From WJLY01 sp964562405 (lineage in GTDB: Bacteria; Joyebacterota; Joyebacteria; Joyebacterales; Joyebacteraceae): a stretch of 14,891 nt of DNA. Below the pieces are notes generated by a model. The model saw nothing but the letters and a program-made list of their open reading frames with translations. It was not told the origin of the DNA and did no database searches. Both the position numbers and the translations under genes were made by a program. Numbering within the stretch: the first letter of the stretch is position 1; the number at the start of each line of letters is the position of its first letter. The stretch spans positions 1 to 14,891 of the forward strand of contig CAZLTC010000060.1 in NCBI GenBank assembly GCA_964562405.1, given 5' to 3'. Positions 6,709 to 14,254 of this stretch are shown in pieces.

Positions 6709-6758
6709 AACGCGCCCCCACCCCCAAGCACTACCCCCTGTTTTCACGTCTCTTGCCA

Positions 6759-6767
6759 TGTTATAAT
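6759..6767 (+). promoter_or_regulatory. Extended -10 promoter of the deiminase gene
   Basis: TGTTATAAT (6759-6767) combines a TGn extension with a perfect TATAAT. No -35 hexamer is recognisable at 16-18 bases, which extended -10 promoters tolerate. The surrounding AT-rich patch stands out in GC-rich DNA. The leader would be about 45 bases before the ATG at 6820. Confidence 0.65.
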
Positions 6768-6819
6768 GGTAATGATTATATCTGGCTGCTCTCAACGGCA
6801 CCCAACGGAGGCCCGTGCC

Positions 6820-9471
6820 ATGACTCGCCGTACAGGAATGTACTCTCTAGCGCTCGTTCTGACCCTTCTGGCGGCCCTGCCGCAGGCACTGATGGCCAAA
6901 TCGCTCGCCGAGGAGCTCGAGGGCAGGGACTACCTGCCCATCGGCCTGACCGAGGAAGAAGCGAGGAACTTAGACAAGATCGGCGAGGTCCACAGGAGCA
7001 CACCGCCTCCACCGGCGCCTGTCAGGAACCCCGCGGAGTTCGAGCCGATGACGGGCGTGATCGTCCGCTATCCGTTCGGAAACCCCACCGACCTTCTCGT
7101 CGAGTACGCCGAGGATGACACGCTGTGGGTCATCGTGGAGGACTCAAGCGACCAATCGGCAGCAACGAGCACGCTCTCGGGCGGCGGGGCGGACATGGGT
7201 CACGTCAAGTGGATCTTCGCCCCGACCAACAGCATCTGGACGAGGGACTACGGCCCGTGGTTCATCACGAACGGGAGCGACGTTCAGGGTATCACCGACC
7301 AGATCTACAACCGTCCGAGGCCGGACGACGACCTCATCCCGGGCGTCATCGGCTCCGACTGGGGCATTCCGGTCTACGGCATGGACCTCGAGGCGACGGG
7401 CGGCAACTACATGTCCGACGGGCTCGGAACGGCGATCTCTACGCGCCTGACGCTCGACGAGAACACGTCGTTCACGACAGCCGAGATCGACTCGATCATG
7501 CATGCGTACGTGGGCATCGACCGGTTCGAGTGGCTCGACTACATCGAGAGCGGCATCCACCACATCGACTGCTGGGCCAAGTTCCTCTCGCCCGGGAAGA
7601 TCCTTGTGAAGGAGGTGCCGTCTTCCTCGTCTTCGTACGCCGCACTGGAGGCGAACGTCGCCTATCTCCAGACGCTGACGAGCTCATGGGGCAGGCCGTA
7701 CGAGATCGTTCGCGTCTACTGCCCGAACAACGAGCCGTACACGAACTCGCTCATAGTCAATGACAAGGTGTTCGTCCCGCAGTACGGGACGTCGTGGGAC
7801 GACGATGCGCTCGCGACGTACTCGGCCGCGATGCCAGGTTACGAGGTCCTTGGATACACAGGCTCGTGGCTCACCGACGACGCCATCCATTGCCGGGCGA
7901 TGGGCGTCACGGACAGGTACATGCTCTTCATCGACCACATACCGCTCAACGACAGCCCCGACGAATCGGACCCCTATCGCGTCGAGGCCGACTTCATCGA
8001 CTACAGCGGCGCGGGACTCAAGACCGACTCGCTCTTCGTCTACTGGGAGACCGACTCGAACCCCGGCTTCACGCAGGTCCTCATGACAGAGGACACGAGG
8101 AGCGGGACGTACTACGCCGACATCCCGGCTCAGACGATGGGCACCGAGGTCTCTTACTACATCTCCGCCGCCGACAACTCGGGCCGCCACGAGAGGCACC
8201 CGTGGGTCGCCCCCGGCGACGTGCACCGGTTCTCGATCGTCACCGACAACGAGGCGCCCATCATCTACCACACACAACTCACGTCCATCACGGAGGGCCA
8301 GTGGCCACCGACCGCGGTCGCCAACGTCACGGACAACACGGTGGTGGGCTCGGTCGAGCTGGAGTCCTGGATCAACGGAACGCCGCAGACGACCGCGACG
8401 ATGACGGCAACGTCGCCCGGCGTCTACGAGTGTGACTTCCCCGGAACGGCAGTGGCCGGCGACGCCGTGACCTACAGGATCAAGGCGTCCGATGCGGCGT
8501 CCCCGCCGAACGTGACCTACGCCCCGACGTCCGGGACATACTCGTTCGGCATCGTGGACGCGATAGACGTCGTGATCTGGGAACCCGACCCGACGCCCAT
8601 CTCGGGCGCCGCGATCATCGCGGGCCTGACCAGCCTGGGTCTCTCCTACGACTACACGACAGGCTCCATGCCGAACCTGGACGAGTACTCGGCGGCATTC
8701 ATCTGCCTCGGTGTCTACTCGACGAACCGCTCGCTCACGACCGACGAGGCGAACGCGCTTGTCGACTACATGGACGCGGGAGTCCCCGTCTACATGGAGG
8801 GCGGCGATTGCTGGGCCTACGACTCCGCGCGCACGATCTACAACGGGTACTTCGGCATCAACGGCATCACGGACGGAGGCGCCGACCTCTCGACGGTCAA
8901 CGGCGAGTCCGGCACGATGTGCGAGGGCATGAGCTTCGCCTACACGGGAGGCAACAGCTACATCGACCACATCAACGCGACCGGAACGGGCGTACGCATC
9001 TTCACGAACCCCTCCGACGGCGCGGGCTGCGGTGTCGCCAACGATGCCGGCACGTACCAGAGCGTCGGCTGCTCGTTCGAGTTCGGCGGCCTCACGGATG
9101 GCGCGTCTCCGTCAACGAAGGAAGAGCTCCTGGGCGAGATCCTCTCGTTCTTCGGCGTCATCCAGTCGGGCGTCCCCGAGGACGGGGCGGGCCTCAAGTT
9201 CACGCTCGAGCAGAACAGCCCGAACCCGTTCAACCCCAAGACGACCATCGCTTTCGAACTGCCGCAGTCGGCCGATATCGAGCTTGCGGTCTATAACGCG
9301 GCCGGCAGGCGGGTCGCGACACTGGTCGACGGACTCGTCGCGGCCGGGCCGCACAGGGTCGTCTGGCAGGGACTCGACGACGGCGGGCGGCGCGTGGCGA
9401 GCGGCGTCTACTTCTTCAGACTCACTCGCGGCGACGAGAGTGTGTCGCGGAAGGGCGTGCTGTTGAAGTAG
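6820..9471 (+). CDS. Secreted peptidylarginine-deiminase-family protein (PPAD-like) with Ig modules and FlgD-like tail
   Basis: 883 residues from the ATG at 6820, chosen for GGAGG eight bases upstream and the signal peptide that follows (MTRRTGMYSLALVLTLLAALPQALMA). The frame is open further upstream, but only by overlapping the exporter gene. The catalytic domain (about 70-375) belongs to the agmatine deiminase/PAD_porph family: EFEPMTGVIVRYP, WTRDYGPWF (W140, D143), HIDCWAKF (H248, D250), YTNSLIV (N309) and AIHCRAMG (nucleophile C358). Spacing closely follows Porphyromonas gingivalis PPAD (D130, H236, D238, N297, C351, recalled from memory). R165 and R167 in YNRPRP fall where PPAD has R152 and R154, which bind the substrate C-terminus. 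Citrullination of peptides with C-terminal arginine is therefore inferred, rather than agmatine hydrolysis. Two Ig-like modules (about 384-580), a Rossmann/GATase-like domain (about 582-785) and a FlgD-like tail (SPNPFNPKTTIAF... ending GVLLK) follow. Confidence 0.92.
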   Translation: MTRRTGMYSLALVLTLLAALPQALMAKSLAEELEGRDYLPIGLTEEEARNLDKIGEVHRSTPPPPAPVRNPAEFEPMTGVIVRYPFGNPTDLLVEYAEDDTLWVIVEDSSDQSAATSTLSGGGADMGHVKWIFAPTNSIWTRDYGPWFITNGSDVQGITDQIYNRPRPDDDLIPGVIGSDWGIPVYGMDLEATGGNYMSDGLGTAISTRLTLDENTSFTTAEIDSIMHAYVGIDRFEWLDYIESGIHHIDCWAKFLSPGKILVKEVPSSSSSYAALEANVAYLQTLTSSWGRPYEIVRVYCPNNEPYTNSLIVNDKVFVPQYGTSWDDDALATYSAAMPGYEVLGYTGSWLTDDAIHCRAMGVTDRYMLFIDHIPLNDSPDESDPYRVEADFIDYSGAGLKTDSLFVYWETDSNPGFTQVLMTEDTRSGTYYADIPAQTMGTEVSYYISAADNSGRHERHPWVAPGDVHRFSIVTDNEAPIIYHTQLTSITEGQWPPTAVANVTDNTVVGSVELESWINGTPQTTATMTATSPGVYECDFPGTAVAGDAVTYRIKASDAASPPNVTYAPTSGTYSFGIVDAIDVVIWEPDPTPISGAAIIAGLTSLGLSYDYTTGSMPNLDEYSAAFICLGVYSTNRSLTTDEANALVDYMDAGVPVYMEGGDCWAYDSARTIYNGYFGINGITDGGADLSTVNGESGTMCEGMSFAYTGGNSYIDHINATGTGVRIFTNPSDGAGCGVANDAGTYQSVGCSFEFGGLTDGASPSTKEELLGEILSFFGVIQSGVPEDGAGLKFTLEQNSPNPFNPKTTIAFELPQSADIELAVYNAAGRRVATLVDGLVAAGPHRVVWQGLDDGGRRVASGVYFFRLTRGDESVSRKGVLLK

Positions 9472-9536
9472 GCCGTCCGTGCCCGAGAGCAGTCCCCCGG
9501 CAAGCCCCCTTGGTGAAAGACTAGGGAGGAGACGGA

Positions 9537-11705
9537 ATGAAGCGTCTGCTGCTGACGCTGTGCTGCGTCGTCGCGATGAGCTGTATGCTGGGCCAGGCGG
9601 CGCTGGCCGACAGCGACCGCTACGACAACACGTTCTACAAGGATTTCATGATGGACGCGCCCTGGCGCGTGGTCGACGAGGACACGGCCATCCCCCTCAC
9701 GATCGTCATAAAGGACTGCGACTCCGACGACGTCAGGGATCTCCATTGGATACGGTGCTGGGACGAGACGTCCGGCTCGGCGCTCCTGTGGGACCACGAC
9801 TTCGGCGACGAGACGATCGGGAACGACGCCTACGAAGCCAACTTCTGGACGTACATCACGACCGTGACCGAGGGGCACGCGAGCCTTCCGGACGGCACGC
9901 CTCTCACGCCCGCGAACCTCGGCTACGGCGCGGGCGACCACATCAATCTCAAGGTCAGCATCTACTACCGTGACGACATCTTCAACTACACCGAGACGCG
10001 CCACCTGAGGGTACACGTGGGGCGTGGTCCCTTCCCATGGCCCGCGGGCTGGTACGGCGGCGACACACACTTCCACACGATGTACACGAACAACATCGCC
10101 GAGTTCGGGGCGCCCCTTCCAGCGGTGGCGCTGACCGCGAAGGCGATGGGGCTGCAATGGATGACGACGACCGACCACTCCTGCGACATCGACGAGACAG
10201 GAGACGGCTCGTTCTCCTACGCCACGAGGTACTGGGAGTACACGATCCAGGACGGAAGCGGCATCAACACGGTCTACCGCGACAATACGACCATCGGAAC
10301 GACCTGGGACGTGCTCGGCGCCGAGGTCGCGATGCTCGACTCGCCGGACTTCCGTCTGAAGCGAGCAGTCGAGATGAACGTCGCGTCGGTCGACGCCGAC
10401 AGCTGGCAGAAGACGCTGCACTCGCTCGTGGTGAACGACGCATACATCAGCTCGCCGCTCTCGGGCGCGCTCGGCGAGAGGCCGGTCACGCCGTCGCTCA
10501 CCGGGGGGCTGTCCCAGATATCGGGAGCGGGCTTCATGTACGCCGCGCATCCGCTCTCCGACCTGGGCGCGGAGTGGGGCGGCATCGACTGGACGGTCAA
10601 CGGCGCCCTGTGGGGCGACGAGGATTACGCCGCGGCCCTGGGCTACGAAGCCTTCCGTGGGCTCGAGGCATTCAACACGCGCCCGACGCTTCACTCGTCG
10701 GACCAGAACGACCCGTGGTCGGACTTCGACTCGGGCAGCACGCCGTCCAACCCGTACCCGAACGAGCTCCTGGCCGGAATATCGTTGTGGGATGGGTATC
10801 TCAGGGCGAGTCTCTCCCCCGTCCGCAAGATCTTCCTGGCGGGCGGGAGCGACGCGCACGGCGATTTCAACTACTCGTCGTACCTGTCGCTCGACAGCTA
10901 TGCCACGGACAACGCCATCGGCAAGGTGCAGACGGTCGTCCACGTGCCGGGCCCGTACGGCCCGGGCGACCTGCCGCCGACCGCCGACATCATGGCAGCA
11001 TACAGGGCGGGAAGGTCGGTGGTGACCGACGGCCCATTCCTCGAGATCGGCATCGACGCGAACGACGACGGCGACTTCGACGACGAGGACGACGTCGGGA
11101 TCGGCGGGGACGCGTCCGGCAGCGCGGCGGGGAGCTGGCCGCTCACCGTGCGGTGGGCGTCGACCGCGGACTTCGGGGAGATAGTCTCGGTAAAGCTGCT
11201 GGCGGGAGACGCCTCGTCGACGTCCGCGTTCTACGCGCTCGACCCGAGCGCGACCGCGGAGGGATACGGAGGCGAACGCACGGTCGACCTCTCGTCGTAC
11301 GGATTCGAAGGACAGGTCTACGTCCGCGCCGAGTGCGTGACCGACAGGGGCGACGACGAGTTCCGCGCGTACACGAACCCCGTTTGGCTCTACTTCGACG
11401 CAACGTCGGTCGCGGACGGACAGGTACCGGCCGCGCTCGCTCTCTCTCTCAGGTCGAATCCGTTCCGCGGCTCCGCCGATGTCGTGCTGGCGCTCCCGGC
11501 GGCGGGTCCGGCCGCACTCGATGTCTTCGACGTCGCCGGAAGACGCGTCGCTACACTGCACGATACAGGCCCGAGCGCGGGCATCCGGACGGTGAGCTGG
11601 GACGGAAGGGACGACGTGGGAAGGAAGGTAGCGCCCGGCGTCTACTTCATGAGACTCACCCAGAACGGAGAGAGCGTCACCGCGAAGGGCGTGCTGCTCA
11701 GGTAA
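9537..11705 (+). CDS. Secreted PHP-domain metallohydrolase, CehA/McbA-like, with FlgD-like tail
   Basis: 722 residues; the start has a strong GGGAGGAG five bases upstream, and the signal peptide is MKRLLLTLCCVVAMSCMLGQAALA. Residues about 25-165 form a beta-rich N-terminal module. The PHP metallohydrolase domain (about 170-500) shows the metal ligands in order: GDTHFHT (D176, H178, H180), TTDHS (D213, H214), GAEVAM (E263), AAHPLSD (H338) and GGSDAHGD (D439, H441). This pattern resembles the CehA/McbA group, whose known members include a carbaryl hydrolase and a maturation protein. The role is a metal-dependent hydrolase of an ester, amide or phosphoester; the substrate is unknown. Residues about 505-625 are another beta module containing an acidic, DxD-rich Ca-binding-like loop (DANDDGDFDDEDD). 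The C-terminus is a FlgD-like domain ending GVLLR. Only 65 bases separate it from the deiminase gene, with no promoter seen, so the two are probably co-transcribed. Confidence 0.93.
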   Translation: MKRLLLTLCCVVAMSCMLGQAALADSDRYDNTFYKDFMMDAPWRVVDEDTAIPLTIVIKDCDSDDVRDLHWIRCWDETSGSALLWDHDFGDETIGNDAYEANFWTYITTVTEGHASLPDGTPLTPANLGYGAGDHINLKVSIYYRDDIFNYTETRHLRVHVGRGPFPWPAGWYGGDTHFHTMYTNNIAEFGAPLPAVALTAKAMGLQWMTTTDHSCDIDETGDGSFSYATRYWEYTIQDGSGINTVYRDNTTIGTTWDVLGAEVAMLDSPDFRLKRAVEMNVASVDADSWQKTLHSLVVNDAYISSPLSGALGERPVTPSLTGGLSQISGAGFMYAAHPLSDLGAEWGGIDWTVNGALWGDEDYAAALGYEAFRGLEAFNTRPTLHSSDQNDPWSDFDSGSTPSNPYPNELLAGISLWDGYLRASLSPVRKIFLAGGSDAHGDFNYSSYLSLDSYATDNAIGKVQTVVHVPGPYGPGDLPPTADIMAAYRAGRSVVTDGPFLEIGIDANDDGDFDDEDDVGIGGDASGSAAGSWPLTVRWASTADFGEIVSVKLLAGDASSTSAFYALDPSATAEGYGGERTVDLSSYGFEGQVYVRAECVTDRGDDEFRAYTNPVWLYFDATSVADGQVPAALALSLRSNPFRGSADVVLALPAAGPAALDVFDVAGRRVATLHDTGPSAGIRTVSWDGRDDVGRKVAPGVYFMRLTQNGESVTAKGVLLR

Positions 11706-11755
11706 CCGCGCGGCTCACCGACCATGGCACCAGGCGTCGGCGCAAGGCACCGACA

Positions 11756-11795
11756 CGAAACGGGACGGCCAGGGCAACCCGGCCGTCCCGTTTCG
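11756..11795. terminator. Bidirectional stem-loop terminator between convergent genes
   Basis: A perfect 15-bp inverted repeat, CGAAACGGGACGGCC (11756-11770) and its complement (11781-11795). The 10-base loop itself contains GGG/CCC, so the stem can extend by 3 bp past a bulge. It lies 50 bases after the PHP gene stop and 52 bases before the end of the convergent surface-protein gene. The three T's lie inside the distal arm, as expected for a symmetric bidirectional terminator. Confidence 0.88.
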
Positions 11796-11847
11796 CATCC
11801 TGGGCCCGCCTCCGACTCTCGGAGGTCCGGGCTCGTTCCTCCCTGTC

Positions 11848-14019
11848 TCACTTCAGGAGGATCATTTTGGCCTCTTCGCTCACGCCGGGCGCTCTCAGCC
11901 GCGCGAGGTAGACGCCGCTCGCGAGCGGGGTCCCGTTCGCGTCGAGTCCGTCCCACTCCACGGCCTTCCGGCCCGCCGACTGCTCCTCGTCGACGAGCGT
12001 CCGTATGAGCCGCCCATTCACGCCGAACACCTCGACGGTCACGTGTCCACCGCCTGCCGGCACCACGTACTCGAGCGTGGTCCGCGGGTTGAACGGGTTG
12101 GGGACGCTCCTCAAGGTCGAGCGAGGCTCCGTGACCTCGTCGTCCGGCACGTCGGTCCCGTAGGTGCTCGATATCTCGAACGCCATGTCGATGTCGCGCC
12201 CGATGTAGCCGTGGTCCGGCGGGTAGACAAGTTCCCACCAGTCACCCATGTAGGGCTCATACCCGTGACCCCAGACTGCGGCGTCGTTCCAGTGTCCGGA
12301 CGAGGTCTTCCAACCGAAGCGCGCGTCGGGAAACTCGGCCACGTTCGCCTGCACGTCGAGCCAGTAGACCATCGGGTGTTCGATCGTGCCCACCTGGTGG
12401 AACGCCTCCTCCGGCGGGATGTGGAACGTGTACCTCCAGCACGTCCAGTCGGCCGGGTACTGCCACGCGTCGGGCGGGTCCATCCACCCCTCCACGATCT
12501 CGTTTGCCCAGATTCCGGCCTCGTATGTGTAGCCCGGGAAGTCCCTCGTCCACAGCACCTCTCCCGGCATGCTGTAGCCGGTCGGGCTCTCATCCGCCGG
12601 GATGTCCGCGTGGATGCTCAGCGTGAACTTGGCTCCCAGGCCGTCGGGCGGCCAGAAGTCGCCGAGCCACGAACCCCAGATCGAGATCTCGTCCAGCCGG
12701 CCCGGCTCGGTGCATGGGAAGTCGTCGGCGAGAACGAACGCGTCGCAGACGTTGATGTCGATGCCGTGGCAGCGAAGGTCGGGCTCCTGCCTCCACTTCC
12801 AACCCTCAGCGTGGCCGATGATGACCTCGTAGTCCTCGACCTCGCCGTCCGGCGCGTATCCGTCGTAGCTGAGTCCGCCTGAGCTGCTCAGCCTGAAGCG
12901 GGCGTACGTTGTTCCCGCGGAAGCCCACGCCGGAACCGCAAAGTCGAACGTCGTGTTCAGGCCCGCCGGCACCCACTGGGACTTGACGATGTAGTCGTCG
13001 GCCCCTTCCCAGCTCCCGTCGCGCCCGAAGTCGATCCAGCCGTCCACGAAGCCGCCGAGCGTCGCGCCAACCATGCTGATAGTAACGGTCGAGGGGCTGC
13101 CCTGAGTCATGGCGCCGAAGTACGCGCCGTCCTCATCCGCCGCGCAGTCGTTGTCGTCGCCTACGGCACCCGGATCGGTGAATCCGTTGGGGTCTGCGTC
13201 AATGAGGTTGCCCATCAGGAGTCCGGGCACCACCGTGTGCCTTGCGCCGTTGCTCCCCATGAGCGTGGGATAGGTCGGGTCGGGCGCGTCGCCCCAGTCC
13301 TCGACGGTGTCGTCGCCGATGACGAAGGCAAGGTCCATCGACTGACCCGCCATGTCATGACCCTGCGGGTATCTCAGCTCCACCCATGGGCCGACGAACG
13401 TGTTCCACGTCGCGTCGTCGTTCCAGTGGTCCAGGGAGGACTTCCACCCGAAGTGCGCGGTCTGGTCATTGGGAACGGCCTGCACGGCCAGCCAGTAGAC
13501 GATGGGCTGCTCGGGCGAGCCCTGCTGCATGAACGCGGAGCCCTCGCGGAACCAGAAGTTGTACTGCCAGCAGACCGTGTCGCCGAGCGGATCGTAGCCG
13601 GAAGGGAGATCCAGCCAGCCCTCCTGCAGCTTGTCGGCCCAGACACGCTCCGTGGTGTAGTCGGGGTAGACGGTGGTGGACCACAGCAGCTGGCCGGGCA
13701 CGCTGTATCCGGTGCCTGACTGCGAGGCCGGGATGTCCGAGTAGAAACCTACCATGAACTGCACCGCGCTCGGGTCCTCGCCGAACGGGAGGTAGTCGTT
13801 CTGCCAGGAGCCCCAGATGTGGATCTTCCTGATGAGCCCGGTCTCGGTGCAGAGGAAGTCGTCGGCGAGTACCGTTGACGCGTTCACGTCGATCCCGGTC
13901 GGCATCAGGTCAGGATGCTGCACCCACTTGCTCGGATCTCCCTCGTCCCAGTGCGCCTGCGCGGCGAACGGGACCAGAAAGAGTATCAGCAGCGCGAACG
14001 AGACGGTCCGGTACTTCAT
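11848..14019 (-). CDS. Exported surface protein: duplicated W-rich domain flanking a GEVED module, FlgD-like tail
   Basis: 723 residues from the ATG at 14019 (MKYRTVSFALLILFLVPFAAQA signal peptide; GAGAGG just upstream). A longer upstream frame would start before the predicted transcription start. Two copies of one domain of about 205 residues lie at about 31-234 and 407-616. Both show KW.Q.PDL...GID.N, LADDF.CTE.G, I.IWGSW..D, DIPA..S.TGYS.PG..LW and YWL.VQA..FGWK.S..HWND. I recall this type from planctomycete-like secreted proteins (possibly DUF7901), but the name is unsure. Between them (about 238-402) is a GEVED-type module (DWGDAPDPTYPTL, WIDFGRDGSWEGADDY, DGEVEDYEV). The last 90 residues are a FlgD-like domain (SVPNPFNPRTTLEYVVP ... 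ending KMILLK). No enzyme motif is seen; an adhesive or structural surface role is inference. Confidence 0.92.
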   Translation of the reverse strand: MKYRTVSFALLILFLVPFAAQAHWDEGDPSKWVQHPDLMPTGIDVNASTVLADDFLCTETGLIRKIHIWGSWQNDYLPFGEDPSAVQFMVGFYSDIPASQSGTGYSVPGQLLWSTTVYPDYTTERVWADKLQEGWLDLPSGYDPLGDTVCWQYNFWFREGSAFMQQGSPEQPIVYWLAVQAVPNDQTAHFGWKSSLDHWNDDATWNTFVGPWVELRYPQGHDMAGQSMDLAFVIGDDTVEDWGDAPDPTYPTLMGSNGARHTVVPGLLMGNLIDADPNGFTDPGAVGDDNDCAADEDGAYFGAMTQGSPSTVTISMVGATLGGFVDGWIDFGRDGSWEGADDYIVKSQWVPAGLNTTFDFAVPAWASAGTTYARFRLSSSGGLSYDGYAPDGEVEDYEVIIGHAEGWKWRQEPDLRCHGIDINVCDAFVLADDFPCTEPGRLDEISIWGSWLGDFWPPDGLGAKFTLSIHADIPADESPTGYSMPGEVLWTRDFPGYTYEAGIWANEIVEGWMDPPDAWQYPADWTCWRYTFHIPPEEAFHQVGTIEHPMVYWLDVQANVAEFPDARFGWKTSSGHWNDAAVWGHGYEPYMGDWWELVYPPDHGYIGRDIDMAFEISSTYGTDVPDDEVTEPRSTLRSVPNPFNPRTTLEYVVPAGGGHVTVEVFGVNGRLIRTLVDEEQSAGRKAVEWDGLDANGTPLASGVYLARLRAPGVSEEAKMILLK

Positions 14020-14129
14020 GGCGGCCTCTCTCCTTCCCGGATCGGGACGGGCGACGGGCGCGCGAGACTGCATGGCCCACGTCGCCTGGAGCCCTGACAA
14101 GAACAAGCACATCGCTGACGACCGCTCAG

Positions 14130-14158
14130 ATGATACCACAAATGCCACCATCACTCAA
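14130..14158 (-). promoter_or_regulatory. Sigma70-like promoter of the duplicated-domain surface protein
   Basis: TTGAGT (14158-14153), a 17-base spacer, then TATCAT (14135-14130). The expected start near 14123 gives a leader of about 100 bases before the ATG at 14019. This also argues against the longer upstream frame. Confidence 0.78.
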
Positions 14159-14254
14159 GGATAACGGACAGCGGGTGCGCGGCCGCGGCGGGCAGCGATC
14201 CCGGGACGAGGTCTGCAGCCGCTCCAGCCGCCGGCAACTCAGATTCTCGCTGGT

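Noticed and set aside
6427..6819. Upstream extension of the deiminase reading frame, overlapping the exporter gene
   Set aside because: It gives arginine-rich shadow sequence out of frame with the exporter and precedes the predicted promoter; the ATG at 6820 has a ribosome-binding site and signal peptide.
7684..8970. 428-codon frame antisense to the deiminase gene
   Set aside because: Shadow composition, no domain, no ribosome-binding site or promoter.
6820..9471. Plain annotation as agmatine deiminase
   Set aside because: Signal peptide, PPAD-like residue spacing with the R165/R167 pair, and extra extracellular modules fit a secreted peptidylarginine deiminase better; agmatine remains a possible substrate until tested.
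9408..11561. 717-codon open frame antisense to the PHP hydrolase gene
   Set aside because: Arg/Val-rich composition typical of antisense frames in GC-rich coding DNA, no recognisable domain, and it covers a convincing enzyme on the other strand.
10037..11911. 624-codon plus-strand frame within and beyond the PHP gene
   Set aside because: A frame-shifted shadow with extreme arginine content and no motif; it also runs across the terminator hairpin.
14020..14154. N-terminal extension of the duplicated-domain protein
   Set aside because: The longer frame begins upstream of the predicted transcription start and puts 45 residues before an obvious signal peptide.
14163..14254. Possible terminator after the methyltransferase gene
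   Set aside because: Only short, scattered GC-rich complementarities and no T-run; nothing that stands out.
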